From a bacterium (GTDB lineage Bacteria; SAR324; XYD2-FULL-50-16), in assembly GCA_018829445.1 (NCBI GenBank), contig JAHJTV010000082.1, positions 186,001 through 250,000 on the forward strand: a DNA stretch of 64,000 nucleotides. The letters run 5' to 3'. This document shows, one piece after another, positions 19,419-28,540 of the stretch (position 1 is the stretch's first letter; the number at the start of each line of letters is the position of its first letter). The translations under genes were made by a program, and so were the position numbers. The notes beneath the pieces were generated by a model, which had not been told where the DNA came from, made no database searches, and was given only the letters and a program-made list of their open reading frames with translations.

Positions 19419-20963
19419 ATGAGTTCAGAAAAAACCGACAGAGGATTTGGTAATATCAAAGCAAAAATTATTTCTGGTGTATTAAAAGGGGCTAAGGTCA
19501 TGCCCTTTTCTAAAAAGATATTTAAGACAGTTCAGTCAGTCCCCTTTGTTCAGAAGAAGATCCAGAAGGGGATTGATGGTATGATGGGGGAGCTTTTCGA
19601 TTCGATCAGACCCTACAAAGACCAATTTCCAGTTTTTACAAAGCTTCCAGAGGAAGGCCGTGCGCGAACAGAGATTATCGGTGAAATGGAGTATATGAGA
19701 AGTTCGGAAGATGACAGATGGAAGGATGGGTTTGTATCGGGAGCTGTTTATCACGGTGATAAAGACCATATCGAGTTTTTAAACAAGGTTTATGCTTTGA
19801 ATTCACAAACCAATCCTCTTCATTCCGATTTATGGCCCAGCACAACAAAATTTGAAGCTGAAATCGTATCCATGACCGCTAACATGATGAATTCGGATAA
19901 AACTGAAGATTCAATAACAGGAACGGTATCATCAGGTGGAACAGAAAGCATCTTACTGGCGATGAAGTCATATCGGGATTTTGCCGAAAAGAAGAGAGGC
20001 ATTACCAGTCCGGAGATGATTGTTCCGGTTTCAGCCCACGCGGCTTTTGATAAAGCATCGCAGTACTTCAAAATCAAAATGATTCATGTTCCCGTTGATA
20101 AAAATTTCAAAGCTGACGTTGAAGCTGCCAGAAGGGCAATAACGGAAAACACGATCGTTATGGTCGGTTCCGCTCCTTCCTTTCCCCACGGAATTGTTGA
20201 TCCCATTGAGGAAATGTCGGAAATAGCCAGACAACATGGAATTGGCTTCCATACCGATGCTTGCCTGGGAGGATTTGTATTGCCCTGGGCTGAAAAACTT
20301 GGTTACCAGGTCCCAAAATTCGATTTCAGATTGCCGGGCGTAACCTCCATTTCAGCTGATACCCATAAATATGGATATGCTGCCAAAGGGACATCAGTAA
20401 TTTTATACCGCGGAAAAGAATTGCAGCACTTTCAGTATTACAAAACAGCCGATTGGTTGGGAGGGCTCTATTTTTCACCCACCTTTGCCGGTAGTCGGGC
20501 TGGTGCTCTGAGTTGCGCCTGCTGGGCCGCCATGCTTTCAATTGGAAAGAAGGGATACATGGATGCGACCAGGAAGATACTGGAGACCGCAGATGCAATC
20601 AAAAAGGGTATTGGCGAAATTCCCGAATTAAACCTGATGGGTAATCCTCTCTGGGTCATAGCCTTCACTTCGAAAGACCACAATATATATAAGGTTATGG
20701 ATTATATGACGAAAAAGAAATGGAACCTGAATGGACTGCAAAAACCAGCCTGTATCCATCTTTGTATTACCTTACGTCACACTCAAGCGGGTGTGGCTGA
20801 AAGATTTATTGAGGATTTAAAAGCGGCAGTTAAATACGTGAAGAAAAATCCTGATTTTAAGGGGAATATGGCTCCTATTTATGGCCTTGTAGCAAGTATG
20901 CCCGTCAATGACATTGCCGAGGATTTTTTTGACAGTTACCTTGATATGCTTTACAAACCTTAA
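19419..20963 (+). CDS. PLP-dependent sphingosine-1-phosphate lyase-like enzyme
   Basis: Group II PLP-dependent decarboxylase-fold enzyme, 514 residues. Landmarks of the sphingosine-1-phosphate lyase branch are visible in order: SGAVYHGDKDHIEF (108-121), NPLHSDLWP (132-140), TVSSGGTESILLAMKSYR (169-186), SAHAAFDKASQYF (205-217), GSAPSFPHGIVDPI (250-263), FHTDACLGGF (277-286), the PLP lysine K317 in SADTHKYGY, and SPTFAGSRAGA. Such lyases cleave a phosphorylated sphingoid base into a fatty aldehyde and ethanolamine phosphate; a glutamate-decarboxylase-like activity is the alternative. The N-terminal 60 residues are basic and amphipathic but lack a clear membrane helix. A GGAG site lies 7 nt before the ATG. 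The next gene begins 14 bp downstream, so this is the first gene of an operon. Confidence 0.85.
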   Translation: MSSEKTDRGFGNIKAKIISGVLKGAKVMPFSKKIFKTVQSVPFVQKKIQKGIDGMMGELFDSIRPYKDQFPVFTKLPEEGRARTEIIGEMEYMRSSEDDRWKDGFVSGAVYHGDKDHIEFLNKVYALNSQTNPLHSDLWPSTTKFEAEIVSMTANMMNSDKTEDSITGTVSSGGTESILLAMKSYRDFAEKKRGITSPEMIVPVSAHAAFDKASQYFKIKMIHVPVDKNFKADVEAARRAITENTIVMVGSAPSFPHGIVDPIEEMSEIARQHGIGFHTDACLGGFVLPWAEKLGYQVPKFDFRLPGVTSISADTHKYGYAAKGTSVILYRGKELQHFQYYKTADWLGGLYFSPTFAGSRAGALSCACWAAMLSIGKKGYMDATRKILETADAIKKGIGEIPELNLMGNPLWVIAFTSKDHNIYKVMDYMTKKKWNLNGLQKPACIHLCITLRHTQAGVAERFIEDLKAAVKYVKKNPDFKGNMAPIYGLVASMPVNDIAEDFFDSYLDMLYKP

Positions 20964-20977
20964 CCTGTGTTTTTCCC

Positions 20978-21508
20978 ATGACAACATCCTATAAAATCTC
21001 AATCTTCTGCCCTGACCGTGTTGGGCTGATTGCCGCCATAACAGGGAAACTGTTTGACCTGGGCATCAATTTGGGTGATAGCACCTTTGCTGTTCTGGGG
21101 AGCGGTGCTGAGTTCACCTCTGTTTGCGATGTACCTGTCGATTTGGAGATCAAGGATTTGCATCAGCAACTGTCCGCTGTCCATGAATTAAAGGATGCGG
21201 ATATAGCTATCAAAAGGTTTGAATTGATAGATATCCATGGTCCCACTGCTAATGTTACCCATCAAATAACGGTTAAAGGAGGTGATAATCCAGGACTGGT
21301 GGCCAGATTGTCTGAAGTTTTTATTGAGTTCGGGGCCAATATTGTAAGGTTGAATTCTGAGAAAATAGCAATGGACAATGGTTATCAATATGTAATCAGG
21401 ATTTCTGTCTGGATTCCGAGGGATAACAGAGATGGATGTCTGGCGACCATAGAAAACACTGCCAATACGCTTCAAATGCAGTGTCAGATAGAAGACCATC
21501 AACCCTAA
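20978..21508 (+). CDS. double ACT-domain protein, GcvR-like
   Basis: Protein of 176 residues made of two ACT domains. The first (about 4-85) begins YKISIFCPDRVGLIAAITGKL and the second (about 92-176) has ITVKGGDNPGLVARLSEVF, both with the DRxGL / DxPGL small-ligand turn. The layout matches the glycine cleavage repressor GcvR and related amino-acid sensors. It probably binds an amino acid or amine intermediate and controls an enzyme or regulator by protein contact, since no DNA-binding domain is present. It lies 14 bp after the lyase gene and 13 bp before the ligase gene, inside the operon. Confidence 0.82.
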   Translation: MTTSYKISIFCPDRVGLIAAITGKLFDLGINLGDSTFAVLGSGAEFTSVCDVPVDLEIKDLHQQLSAVHELKDADIAIKRFELIDIHGPTANVTHQITVKGGDNPGLVARLSEVFIEFGANIVRLNSEKIAMDNGYQYVIRISVWIPRDNRDGCLATIENTANTLQMQCQIEDHQP

Positions 21509-21521
21509 ACAGGAGAGTCGG

Positions 21522-22901
21522 ATGACGGCTGTTAGAGGAATGCTAACTTTGAAACAACTATCACAAAAGGTAAAAAGTGATGAGATAGATACAATCCTGG
21601 TTGTGTTTACCGACCATTACGGGCGATTCATGGGGAAACGATTTGATGCAGATTTTTTTCTGGAAAGCATTGTTGAGTCGGGAACCCATGGCTGCACCTA
21701 TCTTTTGACAGTCGATATGGAGATGAAGGTCGTAGAAGGATATGAATATGCCAATTGGCAACAAGGATATGGCGATTTTCACATGGTTCCCGATATGTCG
21801 ACCCTGAGAATTGCCAGCTGGCTGGAAAAAACAGCCATGGTGATCTGTGATCTGGAAAATGATAATGTTCATCTCCCGGTATCTCAAGCCCCTCGTTCCA
21901 TTCTCCAAGAGCAGATCAAAAATGCGGAGAAACTTGGCTTTTCTGTTATGGCTGCTTCTGAACTTGAATATTATCTGTTTGAGAATTCATATAAAGAAGC
22001 TTCAGAAAATGGATACCACAATTTGTCTCCGGCTGGTTCGTATGTTGAGGATTATCATATATTACAGGGAAGTCGTAACGAGTTTTATCATGGCAAGGCA
22101 AGAAGACACCTAAGAGATTCGGGAGTGCCGGTTGAGAATACAAAAGGTGAAGCAGGAGTAGGGCAACATGAGTTGAATGTCAGATATACAGATGTTCTGA
22201 CCATGGCGGACAGGCATGTAATATTTAAACAGTGCTTGAAAGAGGTGGCCGATCAACAGGAAGTCAGCGTCACCTTCATGGCAAAATATACCCAGGATCA
22301 ATCCGGTTCAAGTTGTCATTTACATATCAGTCTATTTAAGAATGGGAAGAATGCTTTTTTTGGCAAAAAAAGATTTGAAGGAATCCAGTGCTCCAACAAC
22401 TTTCGTTGGTTCCTGGGCGGTTGGATGAGTCACATGCCTGAAACAATGGTGTTTTATGCACCTACCATTAATTCCTATAAGCGTTATCAGGCTTGCTCGT
22501 GGGCGCCTACAAGAATAGTATGGAGTTACGATAATAGAACCGCAGGATTTCGGATTGTAGGTCATGATCAGAGTTTGCGAATTGAATGCAGAATTCCGGG
22601 CGCAGATTGTAACCCGTACCTGGCCTTTGCAGCAGCCTTGGCTTCCGGTTTGGACGGAATAAAGAACAAGATAGAACCACCTGAAATCTACAATGGAGAT
22701 GTATATTCAGCGGATCATCTACCCAGAGTCCCTGAAACTCTCGTAGAAGCAAAACAGCTATTTGAAAACAGTAGGTTTGTTAAAGACAGCTTTGGAGCGG
22801 AGGTTCAGGTTCATTACACTCATTTTTTTAATAAGGAGATCGAGTTTTTTAATAATGCCGTTACGGATTGGGAAAAAAAGCGATATTTTGAACAGATTTG
22901 A
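21522..22901 (+). CDS. glutamine synthetase-like gamma-glutamyl-amine ligase
   Basis: Glutamine-synthetase fold, 459 residues. The beta-grasp part includes FTDHYGRFMGKR (29-40). The catalytic part has the metal-binding pair ASELEYYLF (E147, E149), GEAGVGQHELNV (E210, E217), GSSCHLHISL (H266), NSYKRYQACSWAP and the NRTAGFRI arginine site. These are of the GlnA4/PuuA/type III-like branch that joins glutamate to amines rather than making glutamine for assimilation. There is no adenylylation tyrosine loop that I can identify. With the downstream class C26 hydrolase it forms the classic glutamylation-deglutamylation pair of polyamine or ethanolamine catabolism. A GGAGAG site lies just upstream of the ATG. 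Confidence 0.85.
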   Translation: MTAVRGMLTLKQLSQKVKSDEIDTILVVFTDHYGRFMGKRFDADFFLESIVESGTHGCTYLLTVDMEMKVVEGYEYANWQQGYGDFHMVPDMSTLRIASWLEKTAMVICDLENDNVHLPVSQAPRSILQEQIKNAEKLGFSVMAASELEYYLFENSYKEASENGYHNLSPAGSYVEDYHILQGSRNEFYHGKARRHLRDSGVPVENTKGEAGVGQHELNVRYTDVLTMADRHVIFKQCLKEVADQQEVSVTFMAKYTQDQSGSSCHLHISLFKNGKNAFFGKKRFEGIQCSNNFRWFLGGWMSHMPETMVFYAPTINSYKRYQACSWAPTRIVWSYDNRTAGFRIVGHDQSLRIECRIPGADCNPYLAFAAALASGLDGIKNKIEPPEIYNGDVYSADHLPRVPETLVEAKQLFENSRFVKDSFGAEVQVHYTHFFNKEIEFFNNAVTDWEKKRYFEQI

Positions 22902-22919
22902 TGGTGGTGTGGATAAACA

Positions 22920-23636
22920 ATGTACTTTCCGATAATTGGCGTTACAATACATGGGCAAAATGAGAAAGGAGCCTATCATACTTCCGCTTTTTATGTGGAT
23001 AGTATTCGACGGGCAGGTGGGATTCCACTTTTAATCGCTCCAGGGGAATCGAGGTTAGACTCATTAATTGATAGAATTGATGCTTTTGTATTTACCGGTG
23101 GTGGTGATATCGAACCTGGTCGTTATGGTGGTAACCACCATGTTTCCATGTATGGAGGTGATCTTGTTAGAGATCAATCGGAATTTACTTTGGCTCAGAA
23201 GATTATCGATCAGCAGCTACCGGTTTTAGCCATCTGCCGGGGGATGCAAGTCTTCGGCGTCCTACTAGGGGGTAGACTTAAGGAGGATATTGAATCCAAT
23301 CCCGTAGGTAACATTAAACATCGTCTGCCGGATTTTAAACCGGTCAGGCATGTTGTAACACTTAACGGATCTTCAAATCTCAGGTCCATTTTAAAATCGG
23401 ATAAGATTATGGGCGCCTCAATTCATCATCAGGCAATTGAAGTTTTACCTGTGGGAGCTGTACCCGTGGCTTTTTCAGATGACGGCATAATAGAAGCGTT
23501 TGAGTTTGAGAAGATTCCAAATCTGATTGCCGTGCAGTGGCATCCTGAGATTACAGCTGAAAGTGATCCCATTCAGCAAAGATTGTTTGACCAACTTATT
23601 TCTATGGCAATAACAACTTCCGAGAAAAGGAGATAA
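22920..23636 (+). CDS. gamma-glutamyl hydrolase, peptidase C26 (PuuD-like)
   Basis: Class I glutamine-amidotransferase-like hydrolase, 238 residues. The catalytic triad is visible: C106 in LAICRGMQ, H208 and E210 in VQWHPE. FTGGGDIEPGRYG (58-70) and SIHHQAIEV (168-174) are typical of gamma-glutamyl-GABA hydrolase PuuD. It would release glutamate from a gamma-glutamylated product made by the adjacent ligase. It starts 18 bp after the ligase, and its stop codon is one base from the SDR start, so translation of the two is likely coupled. Confidence 0.88.
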   Translation: MYFPIIGVTIHGQNEKGAYHTSAFYVDSIRRAGGIPLLIAPGESRLDSLIDRIDAFVFTGGGDIEPGRYGGNHHVSMYGGDLVRDQSEFTLAQKIIDQQLPVLAICRGMQVFGVLLGGRLKEDIESNPVGNIKHRLPDFKPVRHVVTLNGSSNLRSILKSDKIMGASIHHQAIEVLPVGAVPVAFSDDGIIEAFEFEKIPNLIAVQWHPEITAESDPIQQRLFDQLISMAITTSEKRR

Positions 23637-23637
23637 A

Positions 23638-24411
23638 ATGCGTTTACAAGACAAAGTAGCCTTAATTACCGGTGCAGCCAGTGGTATTGGCCGTGAAACC
23701 GCTGTATTGTTCGCCAGTGAGGGGGCAAAGGTGGTGGTTTGTGATGTTAATGATGAACTGGGAAAGGAAACGGCGAAGTTGATTGAACAGCAAGGAGGAC
23801 AAGCAGTCTATGTTCACGCCGATATTTCAAAGGCAGAAGACTGCAAAAATATGGTTGATAAGGCTGAATCAACTTTCGGCAGACTCAACGTCATGTTCAA
23901 TAACGCCGGGATCATGCATAGCAGTGATGACAATGCTGAAACCACCGAAGAATCAGTATGGGACTTGACCATGGCGATTAACCTCAAAGGCGTTTTCCTG
24001 GGATGCAAGTACGGTATTCCGGCTCTGAAAAGAGCGGGGGGAGGTTCTATTATCAATACCGCTTCTTTTGTAGCTGTTTTGGGAGCGGCAACACCACAGA
24101 TTGCCTATACTGCCAGTAAGGGAGGTGTGCTTGCCATGACAAGGGAGTTGGCAGTTGTCCATGCCCGTGAAAACATCAGGGTAAACTCACTATGCCCCGG
24201 TCCGTTAAAGACAGAATTGCTCATGAAATTTTTGGATACAGATGCGAAAAAACAAAGAAGACTGGTGCATGTCCCTATGGGCCGTTTCGGGGAAGCAAAA
24301 GAGATGGCTCAGGCTGCTTTGTTTCTAGCCTCAGATGAGTCATCCTATGTAACCGGGACTGATTTTATGGTTGATGGCGGTATTAAAGCAGCATATGTAA
24401 CACCTGAATAG
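23638..24411 (+). CDS. short-chain dehydrogenase/reductase (SDR)
   Basis: Classical SDR of 257 residues, probably NAD(H)-dependent. The nucleotide-binding TGAASGIG (11-18) is followed by an acidic residue at the end of the second strand (CDVND, D36), which favours NAD over NADP. NNAG is at 88-91, the catalytic S143, Y157 and K161 (YTASKGG) are present, and the C terminus has the usual DGG turn. Substrate cannot be read from the sequence; the operon suggests an alcohol/aldehyde step on the glutamylated amine or its product. A GAAAAGGAGAT ribosome-binding site overlaps the end of the hydrolase gene. Confidence 0.9.
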   Translation: MRLQDKVALITGAASGIGRETAVLFASEGAKVVVCDVNDELGKETAKLIEQQGGQAVYVHADISKAEDCKNMVDKAESTFGRLNVMFNNAGIMHSSDDNAETTEESVWDLTMAINLKGVFLGCKYGIPALKRAGGGSIINTASFVAVLGAATPQIAYTASKGGVLAMTRELAVVHARENIRVNSLCPGPLKTELLMKFLDTDAKKQRRLVHVPMGRFGEAKEMAQAALFLASDESSYVTGTDFMVDGGIKAAYVTPE

Positions 24412-24426
24412 ATGGGTACTTTTATC

Positions 24427-24480
24427 CCTATGCTGAATTGTGATGCTTTATTTGGTCTTGCTGTCCAGCATAGGTTTTTT
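24427..24480 (+). terminator. intrinsic terminator or attenuator between SDR and AOR genes
   Basis: CCTATGCTG (24427-24435) and CAGCATAGG (24466-24474) form a perfect 9-bp stem followed directly by six T residues (24475-24480). The loop is long (30 nt). It lies in the 107-bp gap before the aldehyde oxidoreductase gene, so it either ends the upstream operon or reduces read-through into that gene. Confidence 0.65.
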
Positions 24481-24518
24481 ACGGTCGCGATGGATAGAAT
24501 GATTTACGGAGAGGGATC

Positions 24519-26393
24519 ATGCCTAAAGGATACAATGGCGTTATTCTCATTATTGACTTGAGTTCGGGGAATATAGAGAAAAAAGCATTTTCTGAAGATT
24601 TCTATAGACTATATATGGGGGGAGGCGCCTTCGGTGCTTATTTTCTGCTAGCGGAGACAACCGGCGTGATTGACCCGTTGGGGGATGAAAACATTCTCAC
24701 CATCGCTCCCAGTATTACCACAGGCTGCAATGTAACTGGAGTCAGTCGATGCAGTGCTGTGGCTATTTCACCGTTGACTGGCGCAATCGGTGAGGGGCAG
24801 GCTGGTGGCAATATCGGCCCCATAATAAAACACGCAGGTTACGACGCCATTGTACTCAAAGGCAAAAGTAAAACGTTATCCTATATTTACATCGAAGATG
24901 ATCTGGTGGAAATCAGGGACGGGTCCCATCTCAGACAGAAAAACGTCAGTGACGTATACGACCTTTTGATCCAGGACTCCAGTAAAAGAAAGACCTCCAT
25001 CATTCAATGTGGCCCTGCCGGAGAGAAGTGCGTACGTTTTGCTTCGCTTTTGGTAGATAGAAACAACGTTGTTGGTCGAACGGGAATGGGCGCAGTTATG
25101 GGAAGCAAGGGCGTGAGAGCGATTGTTGTTAAAAGTGAAAATAAAACACAATTTCATGACAATAACAGCCTGAAGAGTTTTAACCAGATCCTGAAAGATA
25201 AGATTGATCAAACGGGATTTCCCAGAATTTTAAAAGAACACGGCACCCCTGGTGTGGTATCAATACAGGCTAATGGCGGCAATCTGGCATCCTATAATTA
25301 TAGAAGTGGATTTCATAAGGGACACCACAAACTTGATGCCAGCAGCTTTGAAAAAGAGATCGGAGCCGGTAAAGCAACTTGTCCCGGTTGTATTGTGGCT
25401 TGCCGCAAACGAGTAAAAGCGGAGTCACCCTATAAAGTGAGTGACAAGCTGGGCGGTCCCGAATTTGAAACCCTGAGTATTCTTGGATCCAATCTGGATA
25501 TCACGGATGCAGTAGCTGTAGCGAAGGCTAATGAATTATGTAACGAATTTGGGCTGGATACCATTACTACCGGGGCTATTGCCGGATACCTGTTTGAGTC
25601 CATTGAAAACAATGCAATAGAATCAAACGTTTTAGATGGTAAAACATTTCGATTTGGCAATGCGCAGGATCTTTTCGATTTAATCGATTTAATCGCTAAA
25701 CGGGAAGGGGTAGGGGATATATTAGCTGATGGGTTTTATAAAGCTATAGAAAAACTGGGTGAAAAAACAGCTCCTTACGCCATTCACTGCAAAGGGCAGG
25801 GCCTACCGGCGCACTTGGCACAGGTCAAGCCTAGTCAAGCGTTGATGTATGCCGCCTGTCCAATTGGAGGCGATCACCAGTCAGCTGAACACGATTGGTT
25901 TTTAAACCGGGAGGATCAGGATAGTCGAGCATTGGGGATATTTGGTGAAGGAGATGCCAAATCAAATAATCTGGCCAAGGTGAGAATGACAGTGTACGGC
26001 CAGATGTATTACAGCGTCTTGGATACCCTCACTCTTTGTATGTTTACCTGGGGTCCGGGAAATCTGTTCTCCTATCAGGATTTGGTGAATCTGGTTTCAT
26101 TTACCACCGGTTGGAAGACAACGATGTGGGAGTTGATGAAGGTTGGAGAACGCAAAATCAATATGATGAAAGCAATTAATATAAAAAGAGGATTCACGGT
26201 AAAAGATGATATCTTGCCCGACCGATTGTACGATCCTATCCCCGATGGACCAAGCGCAGGGTCATGTGTAAACCGTGATCGCTTTCCCGATATGCTGAAA
26301 GAGTACTATGGACTAATGGGCTGGGACCCCGAAACTGGTAAGCCCACTACGGGAAAGCTTCAGGAGCTTGGTTTGGATTGGGTGGCAATTTAA
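24519..26393 (+). CDS. aor: aldehyde:ferredoxin oxidoreductase, tungsten-type
   Basis: AOR-family enzyme of 624 residues that oxidises aldehydes to carboxylic acids with ferredoxin. The N-terminal domain (MGGGAFGAY, 33-41) binds the bis-pterin tungsten cofactor. The 4Fe-4S ligands are C288, C291 and C295 (CPGCIVAC) and C507 (LTLCMF). SILGSNLDITD and GIHC-like pterin segments follow. A tungsten/molybdenum cofactor and an oxygen-poor lifestyle or niche are implied. A purine-rich ribosome-binding site (GGAGAGGG) precedes the ATG. It lies 107 bp behind the SDR gene with a terminator-like hairpin between; it may be co-regulated by attenuation. No dedicated pterin-synthesis gene is in the window. 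Confidence 0.9.
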   Translation: MPKGYNGVILIIDLSSGNIEKKAFSEDFYRLYMGGGAFGAYFLLAETTGVIDPLGDENILTIAPSITTGCNVTGVSRCSAVAISPLTGAIGEGQAGGNIGPIIKHAGYDAIVLKGKSKTLSYIYIEDDLVEIRDGSHLRQKNVSDVYDLLIQDSSKRKTSIIQCGPAGEKCVRFASLLVDRNNVVGRTGMGAVMGSKGVRAIVVKSENKTQFHDNNSLKSFNQILKDKIDQTGFPRILKEHGTPGVVSIQANGGNLASYNYRSGFHKGHHKLDASSFEKEIGAGKATCPGCIVACRKRVKAESPYKVSDKLGGPEFETLSILGSNLDITDAVAVAKANELCNEFGLDTITTGAIAGYLFESIENNAIESNVLDGKTFRFGNAQDLFDLIDLIAKREGVGDILADGFYKAIEKLGEKTAPYAIHCKGQGLPAHLAQVKPSQALMYAACPIGGDHQSAEHDWFLNREDQDSRALGIFGEGDAKSNNLAKVRMTVYGQMYYSVLDTLTLCMFTWGPGNLFSYQDLVNLVSFTTGWKTTMWELMKVGERKINMMKAINIKRGFTVKDDILPDRLYDPIPDGPSAGSCVNRDRFPDMLKEYYGLMGWDPETGKPTTGKLQELGLDWVAI

Positions 26394-26418
26394 AGTGTGA
26401 CTGCTTCGGGCAATGAGG

Positions 26419-26454
26419 GAAAGTGATATTGTTTGGAAATTATATATCACTTTC
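26419..26454. terminator. hairpin between convergent aor and clc genes
   Basis: GAAAGTGATAT (26419-26429) pairs perfectly with ATATCACTTTC (26444-26454), an 11-bp stem with a 14-nt loop. The bases after it are T/C-rich. It lies between convergent stop codons and can serve both strands. Confidence 0.55.
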
Positions 26455-26470
26455 TTCTACAATCTCTTTA

Positions 26471-28540
26471 TCAGTTCATACCTTTTACCCGGTTAATCTT
26501 TTTGATTTCCCCGGCAATTGTCAGCTGATCATCTTCACCCAAGACAAAGTCAGGGCTTGGAAATACACTGACAACAGGCTCTTGTTTGCTTTGCCGCTTG
26601 ACGGAGAGAACATCGACTCCAAATTCTGCCCGAATATTTAATTCTTTGATAGATTTGCCGATGAAGAGTTTAGGAACGGGGATTTCGGATATTGAATAAC
26701 CTTGCAGAAAATGCACTTCGTTCAGGGGATTGGTCGACTGAATCTTATCCACCATGGTCGCCACCATATCCTTTCTTTCGATCTCCTTCTGATAAGCGTC
26801 CAGAATATCTTTCTGCCACACCATCCCGATCAGTTTCTTATTGCCGTCCGAATCCACTACGGGCAATGCTGAAAATCCCGATTGACTCATTTTTTCCAGG
26901 ACATCATAACATGTGTCATTTGGATTTGCGGTTGCTACATCCTTGACGGCAATGTCCTTGGCAATGATAAGATTTTGCAGATCCTCACCTTCGAAAAGAA
27001 AACTCTTGATGTCATGAATTGAAAGGACTCCGGTTAATTGTTTATTGTCATCAAGAACAGCAAAATAGGGGTCTCTTTTGGATATGACCTGATTGATAAC
27101 TTCTATGAAACTATCGGTTTCCTTAATGGATTCAAACTTCGGTGTGTAAACATCCCTGACATATATTGATTTCATCACATTGATTTCTGTCCCTTCCCGG
27201 ATATTGATCTTTCGAAGGAGCAGTTTCAGGGTATAGATAGACTCACGTGACAGTTTTGAAGATAGAATTGTGCTGATTATGCAAGTGATCATCAGGGGCA
27301 GGATAATGTTATAATCGTTGGTCAGTTCAAAGACAATAATGATGGCAGTGATGGGCGCCCGGGTCGTTCCTGCAACAAGTCCTCCCATGGCGACTAAAGC
27401 ATAAGCCCCCGGTGATGCGGTGATTGATGGGAAAAAGTTGTGTACAATAGTGCCGAAAAAACAACCTAACATGGCACCGATAAACAAGGAAGGAGCAAAA
27501 ATCCCTCCCGATCCACCCGATCCAAGGGTTAAGGACGTGGCAAATATTTTTACAAAGATCAGGATTAAAGCAAGATACCACAGGGTTTGTCCATGGAGTG
27601 CATTGTTGATGGAGTCATAACCGACTCCCATGATTTGAGGGAAAACCAGGGCGATCAATCCAATTAAAATCCCGCCAAAAGCTGGTTGGAGGTATTCCGG
27701 GATCTTCACTTTGTTATCAAAAAAATCCTCAAAGGAGTACAGGACGCGGATAAATAAGAATGATGCAAGCCCGGCCAATAGTCCCAACCCGATATAGAAG
27801 AATAACTCCCATGGTGTCACCAATTCATAACGTGGGACTTGAAAGGCTGCCAGGTTTCCCTCGAATTTATGGGAGATTACCGTTGCCATCACAGAAGAGA
27901 TCACTATGGGTGAGAATTGAGTGAATGCAAAATCCATCAGAATAATCTCAACAGCGAACAAAGCTCCGGCAATCGGAGCGTTAAATGCAGCAGCAATGCC
28001 CGCCGCAGCTCCGCAACCAACCAGGGTTTTCATTCGATTCCCGGAGATATTAAAAAACTGCCCTACGGTTGATCCAAGGCTGGAGCCTATCTGAATTATA
28101 GGGCCTTCTCTTCCGACCGAACCTCCTGTGCCAATGGTGATTGAAGATGCCAGGGCTTTGATCAATGCCACTCTTGGTCTGATTACACCCCCTTTGAGCA
28201 GAATAGCTTGCATAACCTCTGGTACCCCGTGTCCTTTTGCCTCAGGAGCAAAGAAATAGATCAGAGGACCAACAATCAATCCACCAATCATGGGGATCAA
28301 TATTTTTATGTAAATTGGTGCATCAATAATATTTTCCAGCAGGTTCTTATCGCCCGGAAAGGAGAGATTGGATATCTCCATGATCAGAGTTCGAATCGCT
28401 ATCGCCCCAAAACCTGCCAGAACTCCGATAATAATGGCGACAATAATCATGAAGGTATGCTCTGTCATTTTGGCTTTGTCGATCAGTCTGACAGAATGAA
28501 GTGAACAGTATCTATAAACTCTTTTCAGTAAAATCTGCAT
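26471..28540 (-). CDS. ClC chloride transporter/channel with CBS pair and RCK_C domain
   Basis: Inner-membrane ClC family protein, 689 residues. Selectivity motifs are GHGVP (103-107), GREGP with gating glutamate E145 (143-147) and GGIFAP (345-350). The conserved FNAPIAGALFAVE reaches E198, but the next residue, where coupled ClC antiporters carry the proton glutamate, is I199. Cytoplasmic CBS domains cover about 460-590 and a TrkA-C/RCK_C-like domain about 616-684, suggesting control by nucleotides or another small ligand. The start is uncertain: the ATG at 28540 has no visible ribosome-binding site, and M25 is an alternative. It converges with the aldehyde oxidoreductase gene and is divergent from the terminator-bearing gap. 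Confidence 0.9.
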   Translation of the reverse strand: MQILLKRVYRYCSLHSVRLIDKAKMTEHTFMIIVAIIIGVLAGFGAIAIRTLIMEISNLSFPGDKNLLENIIDAPIYIKILIPMIGGLIVGPLIYFFAPEAKGHGVPEVMQAILLKGGVIRPRVALIKALASSITIGTGGSVGREGPIIQIGSSLGSTVGQFFNISGNRMKTLVGCGAAAGIAAAFNAPIAGALFAVEIILMDFAFTQFSPIVISSVMATVISHKFEGNLAAFQVPRYELVTPWELFFYIGLGLLAGLASFLFIRVLYSFEDFFDNKVKIPEYLQPAFGGILIGLIALVFPQIMGVGYDSINNALHGQTLWYLALILIFVKIFATSLTLGSGGSGGIFAPSLFIGAMLGCFFGTIVHNFFPSITASPGAYALVAMGGLVAGTTRAPITAIIIVFELTNDYNIILPLMITCIISTILSSKLSRESIYTLKLLLRKINIREGTEINVMKSIYVRDVYTPKFESIKETDSFIEVINQVISKRDPYFAVLDDNKQLTGVLSIHDIKSFLFEGEDLQNLIIAKDIAVKDVATANPNDTCYDVLEKMSQSGFSALPVVDSDGNKKLIGMVWQKDILDAYQKEIERKDMVATMVDKIQSTNPLNEVHFLQGYSISEIPVPKLFIGKSIKELNIRAEFGVDVLSVKRQSKQEPVVSVFPSPDFVLGEDDQLTIAGEIKKINRVKGMN

